From Kiritimatiellia bacterium (GTDB taxonomy: Bacteria > Verrucomicrobiota > Kiritimatiellia > PWTM01): DNA of 38,719 nt. Under the pieces are notes generated by a model that worked only from the letters and a program-made list of their open reading frames with translations, searched no databases and had not been told where the DNA came from. Of this stretch, positions 16,951-25,506 are shown piece after piece; the stretch's first letter is position 1; every line of letters begins with the position of its first letter. Both the position numbers and the translations under genes were made by a program. The stretch covers positions 1-38,719 of the forward strand of contig JAGOHE010000004.1 of assembly GCA_017996315.1 (NCBI GenBank), read 5' to 3'.

Positions 16951-17789
16951 GATTCCACGCTCGCGGTGAGAGGGGGGTTCGACTCGGTTTCCGGCGAGGC
17001 CGCCGGCATGAGAATCCGGTACGCCGGAGTGGGCGCGCGCGCGCGGGCCACTTCGACGCGCACATGCGCGCAGCCGGCCTGCGCCAGCCGGTCCCGCATC
17101 GCGCGTTCGCAAAGCGCGCGCTCGTTACATTCCTCGCTGAGATGCGCCAGGATGATCCACTGCAAATGGGGCCCGGCCAGCTCCGCGGCCAGATCGGCCG
17201 CCATGTCATTGGAGAGATGCCCCAGCCGGCCAAGTATTCTGGATTTCAGGAGCAGCGGGCGGCCGGACCGGCGAACCATCCGCTCGTCGTGATTGGCTTC
17301 CAGCACCAGCCCGTGACATCCCTTCAACCGCGCGCGGATGAGCGAGGTGGGCATGCCCAGATCGGTGGCGACGCCCAGCCGCGCCCCGCCGCATTCAAAA
17401 ATAAATCCGACGGGTTCATAGGCGTCGTGGGGCACCGCGAAGGGGTGGACGTTCAATGCGCCAATCCGGAAGTCCGATCCGGTTTCGAAGGTCCGCCAGG
17501 CAATCCGGTCCAGCCCGGGAATGCGCGCCGCGCCCTGGGCGGTCCCGCGATTGGCATACACGGGAATTGCATACCGGCGATGCAGCGCATCCAGCCCCGC
17601 GATATGGTCGCGGTGTTCATGGCTGATGCAGACGGCGTTCAGCGAACCGGGGTCCGTGCCCGCTTCCTCCAGGCGCGCAACGAGCGACCGGGCGCTGATT
17701 CCCGCGTCCACGAGCAATGCCGTGCCCCCGCCCCGGATCAGGAGCGCGTTGCCCCGGCTGCTGCTGGCCAGCATGACGGCTTCAAGCAT
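16947..17789 (-). CDS. MBL-fold metallo-hydrolase, YycJ/WalJ family
   Basis: A 280-residue cytoplasmic metallo-beta-lactamase-fold protein. It opens with MLASSSRGNALLIR and LLVDAGISARSLVARLE, the usual YycJ N-terminus (ASGSSGN...LLIDAGLS). The metal-binding HxHxDH is SHEHRDHIAG; further ligands are His in VPHDAYEPVGF, Asp in GVATDLG and His in LAHLSEECN. Family members have been linked to double-strand-break processing and to cell-wall control next to WalKR. ATG at 17789 is used; another in-frame ATG at 17774 is possible and neither has a clear ribosome binding site. It is divergent from the zinc-ribbon gene at 17851. A functional link to the omptin downstream is not obvious. Confidence 0.88.
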   Translation of the reverse strand: MLEAVMLASSSRGNALLIRGGGTALLVDAGISARSLVARLEEAGTDPGSLNAVCISHEHRDHIAGLDALHRRYAIPVYANRGTAQGAARIPGLDRIAWRTFETGSDFRIGALNVHPFAVPHDAYEPVGFIFECGGARLGVATDLGMPTSLIRARLKGCHGLVLEANHDERMVRRSGRPLLLKSRILGRLGHLSNDMAADLAAELAGPHLQWIILAHLSEECNERALCERAMRDRLAQAGCAHVRVEVARARAPTPAYRILMPAASPETESNPPLTASVES

Positions 17790-17850
17790 GAGTGCGTTGG
17801 TCCATGGTGCGGTATAGGCGATCCACGCCCGAGGGAGTATACTACGCTGC

Positions 17851-18132
17851 ATGAGGCAGTTTGACCAATTCCTGGCCACCGAGCTCTGGTGCCCGACCTG
17901 CCGGAGCGCGCAGCCGGTCCGCGAACGGCTGTTGCTCGTGTTGCCCGGGGGGGAACTGCATGAATACCGCTGCACCCAGTGCGCCAGTTCCCTGGGCACC
18001 CGGGAAGTCCGGACCCCCGTGGGGATGTCGCTGTCTCCGTCCGCGGCGGCGCCCCGGCCCCGGCCCGCGAAACCGGGCCGGTCTGCGCACACCACCCCGA
18101 ATCCCGGGACGCATCGGGAACCGCGCCGATGA
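17851..18132 (+). CDS. Small zinc-ribbon protein, unknown function
   Basis: A 93-residue protein whose first 50 residues form a likely zinc ribbon with two CxxC pairs, CPTC and CTQC, about 27 residues apart; the rest is Pro/Arg-rich and looks disordered. TATACT at 17838-17843 lies just before the ATG, so the transcript may be nearly leaderless; GAGGGAG at 17831-17837 is too far away for normal ribosome binding. The stop overlaps the glycosyltransferase start by 4 nt (ATGA), so the two are coupled. I do not recognise a named family. Confidence 0.6.
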   Translation: MRQFDQFLATELWCPTCRSAQPVRERLLLVLPGGELHEYRCTQCASSLGTREVRTPVGMSLSPSAAAPRPRPAKPGRSAHTTPNPGTHREPRR

Positions 18133-19343
18133 GAATTCTGTTCGTCGCCCCTCGCCTGCCCCATCGCAGGGTGATGAGCGGCCATCAGATCGTGTATCAA
18201 CGCATGCGGCGGCTGATGGCCCGGGGGCATAAAATCGGGCTGGCCTGTTTTTCCCGCCCGGGTGAGGAATCCCTCGCCGCCGAATGGGCGGGCGAATTGC
18301 TCTCGCTGGAAACGGTGCCTGAACCCGACGTCAAAGGATTTCAGGGATTCCCCGGCGCCCGTACCGCGAGGTTGAAACCCCATTCCGCCGAACTGCTGCG
18401 ACGGGTGGGCGATATGGTCGAGCGGGACCGGTACCACATCGCGATCGCGGAATTTACCGAGATGGGCCCGTATCTGTGCCGGAATCCCTTCCTGCCCGCG
18501 GTGCGGCGGGTCATCTCCGTTCACCAATGCTTCACCGTGGCCGCGCAAAAACAGGTGGAGCTGAAGGGCTGGACCTTCGCCGGTCTTCGCGCGCGAATTC
18601 AGCGGGATCGTCTCCGGCAATCGGAGTTCGCCCTGTACCGGGAGGCGGACCGGATCCTCGCGCTCACGCCGCAGGAGCAGTTCGCGATGCAACAGCAGGC
18701 GCCGGATCTGCGCACCGCCCTATCGCCCGCCGGGGTGGATACGCGATTCTTCGGGCCGTCGCCCGGCCTTCCCATGCCGGGGGGACTGATTTTCACCGGC
18801 TATTTCAACCATGAACCCAACCGCGATGCGGTACGCTGGTTCGTTTCGCGCGTCTGGCCCGCCGTGCGCGCGCGGTACCCGGAGTTGTTTTTTTACGTGG
18901 TCGGCCCGAATCCTCCGCCCGATATTCTCAACCTCTCATGGAAAGATCCGACCATCGTGGTCACCGGCGAAGTGGAGGATGTGCGCCCCTATCTCCACCA
19001 GGCCAGTGTTTTCATCTGTCCCATCCGCATGGGATCGGGCATGCGGATCAAAATTCTCGAAGCCATGGCCAGCGAGCTTCCCGTGGTTTCCACCTCGCTC
19101 GGGGCCGAGGGCCTTCCGCTGCAGCAGGGCGTGAACGGTTTTGTGGCCGATCACCCCCGGATCATGGCCGAACAAATCCAGCAGTTGCTCTCCGACGCTC
19201 CGCTGCGAAAATCCATGGGCAATCGCGCGAGAACCACCGTCCGCGCCCACTATTCATGGGATCAAAGCGTCAGGGGGCTGGAGCGCCTGTTTCAGGAGCT
19301 GACGGAGCGGCCGGCGCGGCCACCCGCTGAATCCGCGAAGTAA
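18129..19343 (+). CDS. GT4-family glycosyltransferase
   Basis: A 404-residue GT-B fold glycosyltransferase. The N-terminal domain begins MRILFVAPRLPHRR with the acceptor-side loop MSGHQIVYQRM. The interdomain region has LTPQEQFAM and SPAGVDTRFFGP. The donor-binding C-terminal domain begins GLIFTGYFNHEPNRDAVRWF and contains VTGEVEDVRPYLHQASVFI, then MGSGMRIKILEAMASELPVV with the G-x-K-x-E pattern of GT4, and GVNGFVA. This layout is that of the WsaF/ExoH-like sugar transferases that use nucleotide sugars to build surface polysaccharides; donor and acceptor are unknown. The 3' end overlaps the convergent pseudopilin gene by 74 bp. Confidence 0.88.
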   Translation: MRILFVAPRLPHRRVMSGHQIVYQRMRRLMARGHKIGLACFSRPGEESLAAEWAGELLSLETVPEPDVKGFQGFPGARTARLKPHSAELLRRVGDMVERDRYHIAIAEFTEMGPYLCRNPFLPAVRRVISVHQCFTVAAQKQVELKGWTFAGLRARIQRDRLRQSEFALYREADRILALTPQEQFAMQQQAPDLRTALSPAGVDTRFFGPSPGLPMPGGLIFTGYFNHEPNRDAVRWFVSRVWPAVRARYPELFFYVVGPNPPPDILNLSWKDPTIVVTGEVEDVRPYLHQASVFICPIRMGSGMRIKILEAMASELPVVSTSLGAEGLPLQQGVNGFVADHPRIMAEQIQQLLSDAPLRKSMGNRARTTVRAHYSWDQSVRGLERLFQELTERPARPPAESAK

Positions 19344-20010
19344 TTACCTGCGCGGCCGGCAGGGCGACTTCCATCCGCGGGGCGCGGAGCGCGGAATTTC
19401 CCGGCTCGGCGCCCTCGATGCGAATTCCCCGCGGAAGCCGGGGCGCGGATCTGCCTGATGTCTCGGGAGGCCATTGTTCGGACCATCCTTTCCCATCGAA
19501 GAACGAGATTCGCGGCGCGGCGGGCGCGGATCGAACCGTTCGGGGAAACGACGTCCACGCCGATTCCGCGCCCGGCAGCGGATGGTATCTTTTTTGCAGC
19601 ATCCCGCCTGCGCCGGCTTGCGAGGGAATCCATTCGAGTTCCACCCTCCCCAATTCCCCGGGCCGATCGGGCACGGCGCCATACCATTCAAGAAGCGTTT
19701 GCCGGCCATCATCATCCGGCGCCTGCGCCGAACGCAGGGCGGGCCCGTCGGGCAGAAGATCGCACGCGCCTTCGAGTTCCTCCATCAGCCGGCGCATCTC
19801 CCGCAGCGGCACATGCGTCTGGTCGTGCCGGACCATCAACCGCCGGTGCGTGCGATTCAAGGTCGCCACCGCGGAAAACAGGAAGCCCAAGACCACAAAG
19901 GACAGCGCCAGGCCGATGAGCGCTTCCGTCAGGGTAAATCCGTCCGCCCCGTGTGTTGAATTCCAGCGCCGCCCCCCCCGGGCCGGACCGACCCGTGGTT
20001 TCCTGCTCAC
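19270..20010 (-). CDS. Pseudopilin-like protein with GFTLTE signal
   Basis: A 246-residue protein. GFTLTEALIGLALSFVVLGF is a class III prepilin signal with Glu at +5 and a hydrophobic helix; a basic leader (RKPRVGPARGGRRW) precedes it. The rest, with HDQTHVPLREMRRLMEELEG and a Pro/Ala-rich end, resembles GspJ/PilW-type minor pseudopilins. No ATG fits; GTG at 20010 overlaps the stop of the FHA gene as GTGA and gives a leader of sensible length, so it is chosen as the start. The upstream frame stays open through the FHA gene but is a shadow there. The C-terminal codons overlap the glycosyltransferase on the other strand. Confidence 0.72.
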   Translation of the reverse strand: MSRKPRVGPARGGRRWNSTHGADGFTLTEALIGLALSFVVLGFLFSAVATLNRTHRRLMVRHDQTHVPLREMRRLMEELEGACDLLPDGPALRSAQAPDDDGRQTLLEWYGAVPDRPGELGRVELEWIPSQAGAGGMLQKRYHPLPGAESAWTSFPRTVRSAPAAPRISFFDGKGWSEQWPPETSGRSAPRLPRGIRIEGAEPGNSALRAPRMEVALPAAQVITSRIQRVAAPAAPSAPETGAPAP

Positions 20011-20504
20011 CGGGCGAAAAGCATGAACAGCAGGGCCACCATGGCGAGTACCGCCAAAACGCCCACGAGGATCATCAGCGTGACCCAGGTTCGGCTGCTG
20101 CGGCTCGACCGGGATCCGAAGGGCGAAATGCTGGAAAATGTCACGGGCGCGGTGGCCGGCCCTTGCATCTCCTCCACCTCGGCCTTCACCATGGAGGGAG
20201 CCGGGGCCGCCTCGCCCACTTCGTTGTCGAACATGAACTCCAGCGACCCGATCTGGACCAGGTCCTTGGGCTTGAGCTGGATTTCCTTGATTTCCTGCTG
20301 ATTGACCCGCGTGCCGTTGGTGGAACCGCTGTCGGTCAGAATATAGCGATTGTTGACATGCGCTATGGCGCAATGCCGTCCGGATACGGAAGGATGCTCC
20401 AGGACGATCAGGTTCGTCGCTGTGCGCCCGATGGAAACCTTCTCTCTGGCCAATTCGAAATTCCGGCCTTTGACCTCCGCGGACATTCCGATCAGAACAG
20501 CCAT
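20007..20504 (-). CDS. FHA-domain protein with C-terminal membrane anchor
   Basis: A 165-residue protein. The FHA domain spans about residues 1-95 with the phosphothreonine-binding signatures VSIGRTATNLIVLEHPSVSGR (split across GR and SGRH) and LTDSGSTNGTRVN; these recognise phosphoThr peptides, usually products of Hanks-type kinases. A Ser-rich linker leads to a single transmembrane helix at about 141-164, so the protein is tail-anchored with FHA in the cytoplasm. AAGGAG about 8 nt before the ATG is a strong ribosome site. The gene is coupled to the pseudopilin (GTGA). The kinase at 9519-13067 is a possible source of its ligand, by general family logic only. Confidence 0.88.
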   Translation of the reverse strand: MAVLIGMSAEVKGRNFELAREKVSIGRTATNLIVLEHPSVSGRHCAIAHVNNRYILTDSGSTNGTRVNQQEIKEIQLKPKDLVQIGSLEFMFDNEVGEAAPAPSMVKAEVEEMQGPATAPVTFSSISPFGSRSSRSSRTWVTLMILVGVLAVLAMVALLFMLFAR

Positions 20505-20533
20505 GGTTTAGCTCCTTCCTCAAGGCAGTGCGC

Positions 20534-20562
20534 ATAGTGTATCATCGTCCAACGGCTGTCAA
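20534..20562 (-). promoter_or_regulatory. Promoter for the FHA-pseudopilin operon
   Basis: On the minus strand a perfect TTGACA (20562-20557) is followed by TGATACACTATG. TACACT gives a 15-bp spacer and CACTAT a 17-bp spacer, so the exact -10 is uncertain. The ATG at 20504 is about 30 nt downstream. Confidence 0.5.
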
Positions 20563-20680
20563 CCGCCGAGGCGAGCCGGGATGGTCCGGCGGGAGTCCGG
20601 CCCGGACGCCGGGAAAACAATAACAACCGAATTCCATCGTTTTTTTATCGTGATCGCGAAGGTTTGATCGGAGATTTTTC

Positions 20681-22975
20681 ATGAAACAGACAGGCCGGAG
20701 GTTGGGTTGTGCGATGCTCGGATGCTGGGCGCTCGCGGCGGGAGCGGCGGAACCGCCCCCGGTCCATGTGGTGCGCTTCGACCCCGCCGACTCGATCGAG
20801 GAACGGGTGCGAAAGGCCGCCCATGTGGTCCCGACCCCGATCCAATACGCCTACCACCGGAACGAGTTCATCGGATTCATTCACTGGGGCCCGAATACCT
20901 TCAGCCGCCGGGAATGGGGCGACGGAAAGGAACGCGCGGATCTCTTCCATCCCACCGGACTCGATACCGACCAGTGGTGCGAAGCCATGCGCGACGCGGG
21001 CATCCGCATGGTCGTGTTCGTGGCCAAGCATCACGACGGATATTGCCTGTGGAACACCCGCTACACCCGCCACAGCGTCGCCGCGTCGCCGTGGATGGGC
21101 GGCCGGGGCGATGTGCTGCGCTCGCTGGCCGAGTCCTGCCGGAAATTCGGACTGAAGCTCGGCGTCTATCTTTCGCCGGCCGATTTGCACCAGATCGAAT
21201 CCCCCGATGGTTTGTACGGAAACGGAAGCGCGTATAGCGACCGGGTGATCCCCCGAGCCGTTCCGGGACGCCCCTTCCGGGATACGCGCAAGTTCCAGAT
21301 TCGCGTGGACGACTATAACGAGTATTTCCTGAACCAGCTCTTTGAGCTGCTGACCGAATACGGACCGATTCATGAAGTGTGGTTCGACGGCGCCCATCCC
21401 AAACGCAAGGGCGACCAGCGGTACACCGAGGAGCTCTGGTTCCGCCTGATCCGGGCGCTCGCGCCCGAAGCGGCGATTTTCGAAGGCCCGGATGTGCGGT
21501 GGTGCGGGAATGAAGCCGGCGATACCCGGCGCAGCGAGTGGAACGTGCTCGCCCTGAAAAAAGCGCCGAAGAATTTTGATTGGGACTACGGGTCGGGCGA
21601 AGACCTCGGCAGCCGCGAGCGGCTGAAAACCGCCGAGGCGGCCGGATACCGCCCTCCGGAAATCAACACCTCAATCCGCGCCGGATGGTTCTACCGCGAC
21701 GAAGCGCAGGACGTCCGGTCCGCCGATCAGACCTTCGACATGTACGAACGCGCGGTCGGAGGCAACGGCGTGTTCATGCTCAACATCCCCCCCAATCGCG
21801 AAGGGCGGTTCGGCGAACGCGACGTGGCGGTGCTGCGCGAAGTCGGCCGGCGCGCGCGCGCGACCTACGGCGTGAATCTGGCCGCCGGCGCCCAGGCGCC
21901 CGGAGCGGAAGCCGTGCTCGACGAGCGGCCCGATACCGCCTGGTTGGCGCCCGGCGCGACGGGAGAATTCGAAGTGCGTCTGCCCGCGCCTCGCCGCGTG
22001 AATCGCGCCGTGTTGCAGGAGGACATCCTCCGTCACTCGCAACGCGTCGAAGCGCACGCGCTGGACGCCTGGATGGACGGCGCTTGGAAGGAAGTCGCCC
22101 GCGCGACCACCATCGGCTACAAGAGAATCCTGCGATTCCCCTCCGTGACGAGTGACCGGTTTCGTGTCCGTATCACCGAGGGGCGCGTGCGGCCGTCCAT
22201 CTCCTCCTTCACGCTGCATGCCTACGACGCCCCGCCGCCCGCCATCACCGCGCGCCGGGACGCCGACGGTCTGGTGCGGCTGGAACCCCAGACAACGGCC
22301 TTCCACTGGAAAGGCGGACGCCCCGCAATGCCGGACGAGGGAGAAGTTCAAATCCGGTACACGCTCGACGGCACGGAACCGGGCACGGCGTCGCCGCTGT
22401 ATCGTCAGCCGCTGGCGTTGCCCCAGGGCGGCCAATTCCGAGTCCGCTCCTGGAGACAGGGCGTGGAGGGCCCCGTGACCACCGCCGTCATCCCCATGAC
22501 AACACAGGGCTGGACGCTGCACGCGGTCAGCAGCGAGCACTCCGCGGAATTCGCGGCCGCCAAAGCATGGGACGGCGATCCCGGCACCTACTGGCATACG
22601 TCCTGGAACGGCGGCGATGCCCAGGCGCCCCGTCATCCGCATCATCTGGCCATCCGCCTTGGCGACGTTACGGCCATCGGAGGATTCACCTACCTGCCCC
22701 GACAGGACCGGAAGATCCCGGACGCAATGATCGAAGGGTGGGCTTTTGAAGTCAGCGACGACGGTCAGACGTGGACGCGTGTGGCGGAGGGCGAATTCGG
22801 AAACATCGTCAATGATCCCTCCCTGCGCGTGGAACGGTTCGAGAAACCCGCGCGCGCCCGATACGTCCGGCTTGTGAGCCGCAGCGGCGCGGCCGGAAAG
22901 CCGTACGCGGGAGCGGCGGAATTCGGCCTGCTCCCGGCGGCCGGGGGGAACATCCCGCCGTCGCCGCCGGAATAA
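20681..22975 (+). CDS. Secreted GH29 alpha-L-fucosidase with carbohydrate-binding modules
   Basis: A 764-residue exported enzyme (signal peptide 1-22, ends ALAAGAA). The GH29 barrel covers about 48-390. GFIHWGPNTF and VAKHHDGYCLWNT (His117, His118, Asp119) line the substrate pocket, and EVWFDGAHP places the expected nucleophile at Asp236. A fucosidase-type beta-sandwich / F5/8C-like module follows (about 395-515), then a chitobiase C-terminal-like strand repeat with IRYTLDGTEPGTASPLY (about 540-600), then a second F5/8-type C module with SAEFAAAKAWDGDPGTYWHT and RYVRLVSRSG at the end. It should release L-fucose from glycans such as fucoidan or host mucin-like chains. GGAGA lies about 7 nt before the ATG. 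Confidence 0.92.
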   Translation: MKQTGRRLGCAMLGCWALAAGAAEPPPVHVVRFDPADSIEERVRKAAHVVPTPIQYAYHRNEFIGFIHWGPNTFSRREWGDGKERADLFHPTGLDTDQWCEAMRDAGIRMVVFVAKHHDGYCLWNTRYTRHSVAASPWMGGRGDVLRSLAESCRKFGLKLGVYLSPADLHQIESPDGLYGNGSAYSDRVIPRAVPGRPFRDTRKFQIRVDDYNEYFLNQLFELLTEYGPIHEVWFDGAHPKRKGDQRYTEELWFRLIRALAPEAAIFEGPDVRWCGNEAGDTRRSEWNVLALKKAPKNFDWDYGSGEDLGSRERLKTAEAAGYRPPEINTSIRAGWFYRDEAQDVRSADQTFDMYERAVGGNGVFMLNIPPNREGRFGERDVAVLREVGRRARATYGVNLAAGAQAPGAEAVLDERPDTAWLAPGATGEFEVRLPAPRRVNRAVLQEDILRHSQRVEAHALDAWMDGAWKEVARATTIGYKRILRFPSVTSDRFRVRITEGRVRPSISSFTLHAYDAPPPAITARRDADGLVRLEPQTTAFHWKGGRPAMPDEGEVQIRYTLDGTEPGTASPLYRQPLALPQGGQFRVRSWRQGVEGPVTTAVIPMTTQGWTLHAVSSEHSAEFAAAKAWDGDPGTYWHTSWNGGDAQAPRHPHHLAIRLGDVTAIGGFTYLPRQDRKIPDAMIEGWAFEVSDDGQTWTRVAEGEFGNIVNDPSLRVERFEKPARARYVRLVSRSGAAGKPYAGAAEFGLLPAAGGNIPPSPPE

Positions 22976-23002
22976 TTCGCGTGCGTTGCGGCTTCCTCCG
23001 GC

Positions 23003-23022
23003 GTTCCTCATGAACGAGGAAC
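23003..23022 (+). terminator. Hairpin downstream of the fucosidase gene
   Basis: GTTCCTC (23003-23009) pairs with GAGGAAC (23016-23022) across a 6-nt loop, 27 nt after the fucosidase stop. No T-run follows. The remaining gap to 23215 holds no supported gene. Confidence 0.4.
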
Positions 23023-23215
23023 ACCGCGATTGTTGCGAATCAATCCGCCTCAAACACTTCGCGGCCCGAAGCGCGTCGTTGCGGATAACCCACCTCCCCG
23101 GCGGTCCCACCGGGGCCGCCGGCGGGGCGCTCCAATATCTTCTGTCCAAACGCTACCTCTTCATTTTAGGATGGGACCGTGCGCGGGCGTGTCGCGCCGG
23201 AGCTGGAATCCATAC

Positions 23216-23392
23216 ATGAATGCCCAACGTCCCATCCGATATATTTGCATAAACTGCGGGTACATCTATGATCCCGAGCTCGGCGATCCGGACCATGGCA
23301 TTCCGCCCGGAACATCCTTCGAAGCCCTGCCCGACGGATGGGTCTGCCCCATCTGCTACGTCACCCGAGATCAATTCGATCCCCATGATTGA
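23216..23392 (+). CDS. Rubredoxin
   Basis: A 58-residue rubredoxin that should carry a single Fe(Cys)4 centre for one-electron transfer. The ligand pairs are Cys11/Cys14 (CINCG) and Cys44/Cys47 (CPIC), with the family core [18 protein letters not shown], the aromatic Trp42 and the closing RDQF. The Gly that normally follows the last Cys is Tyr48 here, which is unusual because this Gly lets the backbone turn at the metal. The last codons overlap the start of the sigma factor gene by 8 nt, so the two are co-translated or co-regulated. An upstream in-frame extension to 23030 is not rubredoxin-like and was not used. Confidence 0.9.
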   Translation: MNAQRPIRYICINCGYIYDPELGDPDHGIPPGTSFEALPDGWVCPICYVTRDQFDPHD

Positions 23393-24023
23393 GCCCGCCC
23401 GCGAAGCTTCGTTCCCGGCAGTCTCCAGCCCCGAGGACGGGGGCCCGCCCGACACGGAACTCGTGCGCCGCGCGCAGGGAGGCGATACCTCCGCCTTTGA
23501 GATCCTCGTGCGGCGGCATCAAGCCCGGATCCGGGGCATGCTGTACCACATGACCGGCCACCGGGAGGATGCCGAGGATTTGACCCAGGCGGCCTTTCTC
23601 CGCGCCTATCGCGCGCTTCGGCGGTTTCAGGGGCAATCGTCGTTCTACACCTGGCTCTATCGCATCGCCGTCAACCTGGCCCTGAATTTTATCAAGAAGC
23701 GAAAGCGGCAGACTGGCGCCGGCACCTTGAGCCTCGATGATATCGACACCGCCGCGGAGCGGGATTCGGACTACGTGGAGCTCGCGGGTCGCGATACGCC
23801 CGACCGCAACGCGCATCTGGCGGAGATCCAACGCCGCATTCATTCGGCACTGGGCACGCTGACGGAAAAACATCGCGCCGTGGTCGTCATGCATGACCTG
23901 CAGGGCATGCCGCACGACGAAGTGGCCCGGGTGCTGCGCGTCCCCACCGCAACGGTGCGCACCCGCCTCTTTTACGCCCGCAGGCAATTGCAGCAGGAGT
24001 TGCGGGAACTGGTCGAAAATTAG
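23385..24023 (+). CDS. ECF (RpoE-like) sigma factor
   Basis: A 212-residue group 4 sigma factor. Region 2 runs from about residue 35 ([18 protein letters not shown]) through the -10-reading helix [18 protein letters not shown] and [20 protein letters not shown]. Region 4 near the C-terminus has the [23 protein letters not shown] followed by [20 protein letters not shown], which reads the -35. The ATG at 23385 is chosen because the segment before it lies in the rubredoxin gene. The zinc-binding anti-sigma gene follows 70 nt later, a common arrangement for membrane-controlled ECF sigmas. Its target promoter is unknown. Confidence 0.9.
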   Translation: MIEPAREASFPAVSSPEDGGPPDTELVRRAQGGDTSAFEILVRRHQARIRGMLYHMTGHREDAEDLTQAAFLRAYRALRRFQGQSSFYTWLYRIAVNLALNFIKKRKRQTGAGTLSLDDIDTAAERDSDYVELAGRDTPDRNAHLAEIQRRIHSALGTLTEKHRAVVVMHDLQGMPHDEVARVLRVPTATVRTRLFYARRQLQQELRELVEN

Positions 24024-24093
24024 CCGATCATTTTATGAACATTGGGATTCCATGGGGGTCTATTCCCATTGACTACGATGGAGGTAGATCCTG

Positions 24094-24735
24094 ATGAACT
24101 GTCTTGATATCCAGCTCCGGCTGGCCGCGGGCGAGCCGGATCGCAGCGATCCCGCCGTGCAAGCCCATGTAGGGCTCTGCGAAAATTGCCGGGCCGCTCT
24201 GGACCGCGAACTCCGCCTGGACCGCGTGCTGACGCTCACGCGATCGGAGCGGCCGGATGCCCGCTTTGAAGACCGCCTGGTCGCGCGGCTTCGCGCCGAC
24301 ATCGCGGACACGCGTCCGCATCCGTTGTTCTGGACTCCCGCCCGGGCCTGGACCGCGGGACTTTCCGCGGTGGCCGCGCTGCTGCTGATCACCATGGCCC
24401 CCCTGCGCCCCGGCGATAGCTTCGGACCCGAGACCTTCTCCCTGGCGGGCGCGGACGATAGTACCCGTCAGCCCGCGGACCGCTGGGATTCAAACACAAC
24501 GGTTCATCCCATCTTCGGTTCATCCGCCGGCGCAATTCCAGATTCGAGTCGCCTGTTCGCCTCCGCGTTGGGCGGAGATTCCGCGCCCGAGGCGTTCACC
24601 GGTCTGACCTTGAGGGAACAACTGCCCGAGTCCTCCCTTATGCTGGCCTCCACCAACCTGCCGCTCCGGCTGGGACCCGGGAATATCCGCTACGGCGGCA
24701 ATTCCTTCATGGTGAACTTCGGCGAATCCAACTAA
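24094..24735 (+). CDS. Zinc-binding anti-sigma factor (membrane)
   Basis: A 213-residue protein. The N-terminal ZAS/zf-HC2 motif is HVGLCENC (His25, Cys29, Cys32) with Cys3 as a likely fourth ligand; this domain normally holds the sigma factor. A single transmembrane helix is at about 84-103 (WTAGLSAVAALLLITM). The C-terminal part, about 110 residues, would be outside the membrane and may sense the signal; it is Ser/Asp-rich and not recognised. GGAGG lies about 10 nt before the ATG. With the sigma gene just upstream it forms a sigma/anti-sigma pair. A redox signal through the zinc ligands is possible, as in RsrA, but the CxxC here is the ordinary ZAS form. Confidence 0.85.
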   Translation: MNCLDIQLRLAAGEPDRSDPAVQAHVGLCENCRAALDRELRLDRVLTLTRSERPDARFEDRLVARLRADIADTRPHPLFWTPARAWTAGLSAVAALLLITMAPLRPGDSFGPETFSLAGADDSTRQPADRWDSNTTVHPIFGSSAGAIPDSSRLFASALGGDSAPEAFTGLTLREQLPESSLMLASTNLPLRLGPGNIRYGGNSFMVNFGESN

Positions 24736-24790
24736 ACCCTCGCGCCGCACTTCCGGGTTCTAATCGGCGCTTCATCCGCCGCAGGCCGGC

Positions 24791-24808
24791 GGCGTACAGG
24801 TGTACGCC
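24791..24808. terminator. Hairpin between anti-sigma and wrbA genes
   Basis: GGCGTAC (24791-24797) pairs with GTACGCC (24802-24808) over an AGGT loop, and flanking CAGGC/GCCTG segments can lengthen the stem. The genes on both sides converge on it. Confidence 0.45.
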
Positions 24809-24891
24809 ACCGCCTGACGGAAGGATAGGCTCATTCCGCATCCTCCGGCCCTTACGAGCCATCGGCCGTTGGATGATTTCAGGGCGACGGA

Positions 24892-25506
24892 TTACGGACG
24901 GATCAGCTTCGCGGTGATCTCCGCGACATGCTTGCCTTGGAACCGGGCGATGGCCAGTTCGTTCTCGCTCGGCATGCGCGAGCCATCCCCGGCGGCGATC
25001 GTGGACGCGCCATAGGGGGTGCCGCCCGTGATTTCATTCATCGTCGTCTGCCGCGCTTCCGAATAGGGAACGCCCACGATGATCATCCCATGATGCAGCA
25101 GCGTCGTGTGGAAACTGAGCAGTGTGGCTTCCTGCCCGCCGTGCTGGGTGCCGGTGCTTGTGAAGACACTGCCCACCTTGCCGATCAAGGCGCCCTTCGC
25201 CCAAAGTCCGCCGGTCTGATCGAGGAAATTGCGCATCTGCGCCGACATCATACCGAACCGCGTGGGGGTGCCGAAAACAATCGCGTCCGCCTCCGCGAGC
25301 TGCGCGGGTTGGATCACCGGCACATGGGCAAACGTGGCGCGCGCGGCCTTGGCGCCCATTTTCTCCAGCCCCGCATCGGGCACCAGCTCGGGCACCTGGA
25401 ACAGCGAAACCTCCGCGCCCTGTACTTCCCGGGCGCCCGCGGCGATGGCTTCCGCCATCCGGTAGATATGGCTGTACATGCTATAGAACACGACTTGGAT
25501 CTTCAT
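24892..25506 (-). CDS. wrbA: NAD(P)H:quinone oxidoreductase, WrbA type
   Basis: A 204-residue flavodoxin-like FMN protein that reduces quinones by two electrons and so avoids semiquinone radicals. Signatures are [18 protein letters not shown] (FMN phosphate loop), [51 protein letters not shown] and [17 protein letters not shown] near the C-terminus, which is the WrbA-specific block. ATG at 25506 is supported by GGAGAG about 5 nt upstream; a longer in-frame start at 25548 lies inside the MarR gene. It overlaps the MarR stop as ATGA, so it is the regulator's direct partner and likely target. Confidence 0.93.
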   Translation of the reverse strand: MKIQVVFYSMYSHIYRMAEAIAAGAREVQGAEVSLFQVPELVPDAGLEKMGAKAARATFAHVPVIQPAQLAEADAIVFGTPTRFGMMSAQMRNFLDQTGGLWAKGALIGKVGSVFTSTGTQHGGQEATLLSFHTTLLHHGMIIVGVPYSEARQTTMNEITGGTPYGASTIAAGDGSRMPSENELAIARFQGKHVAEITAKLIRP

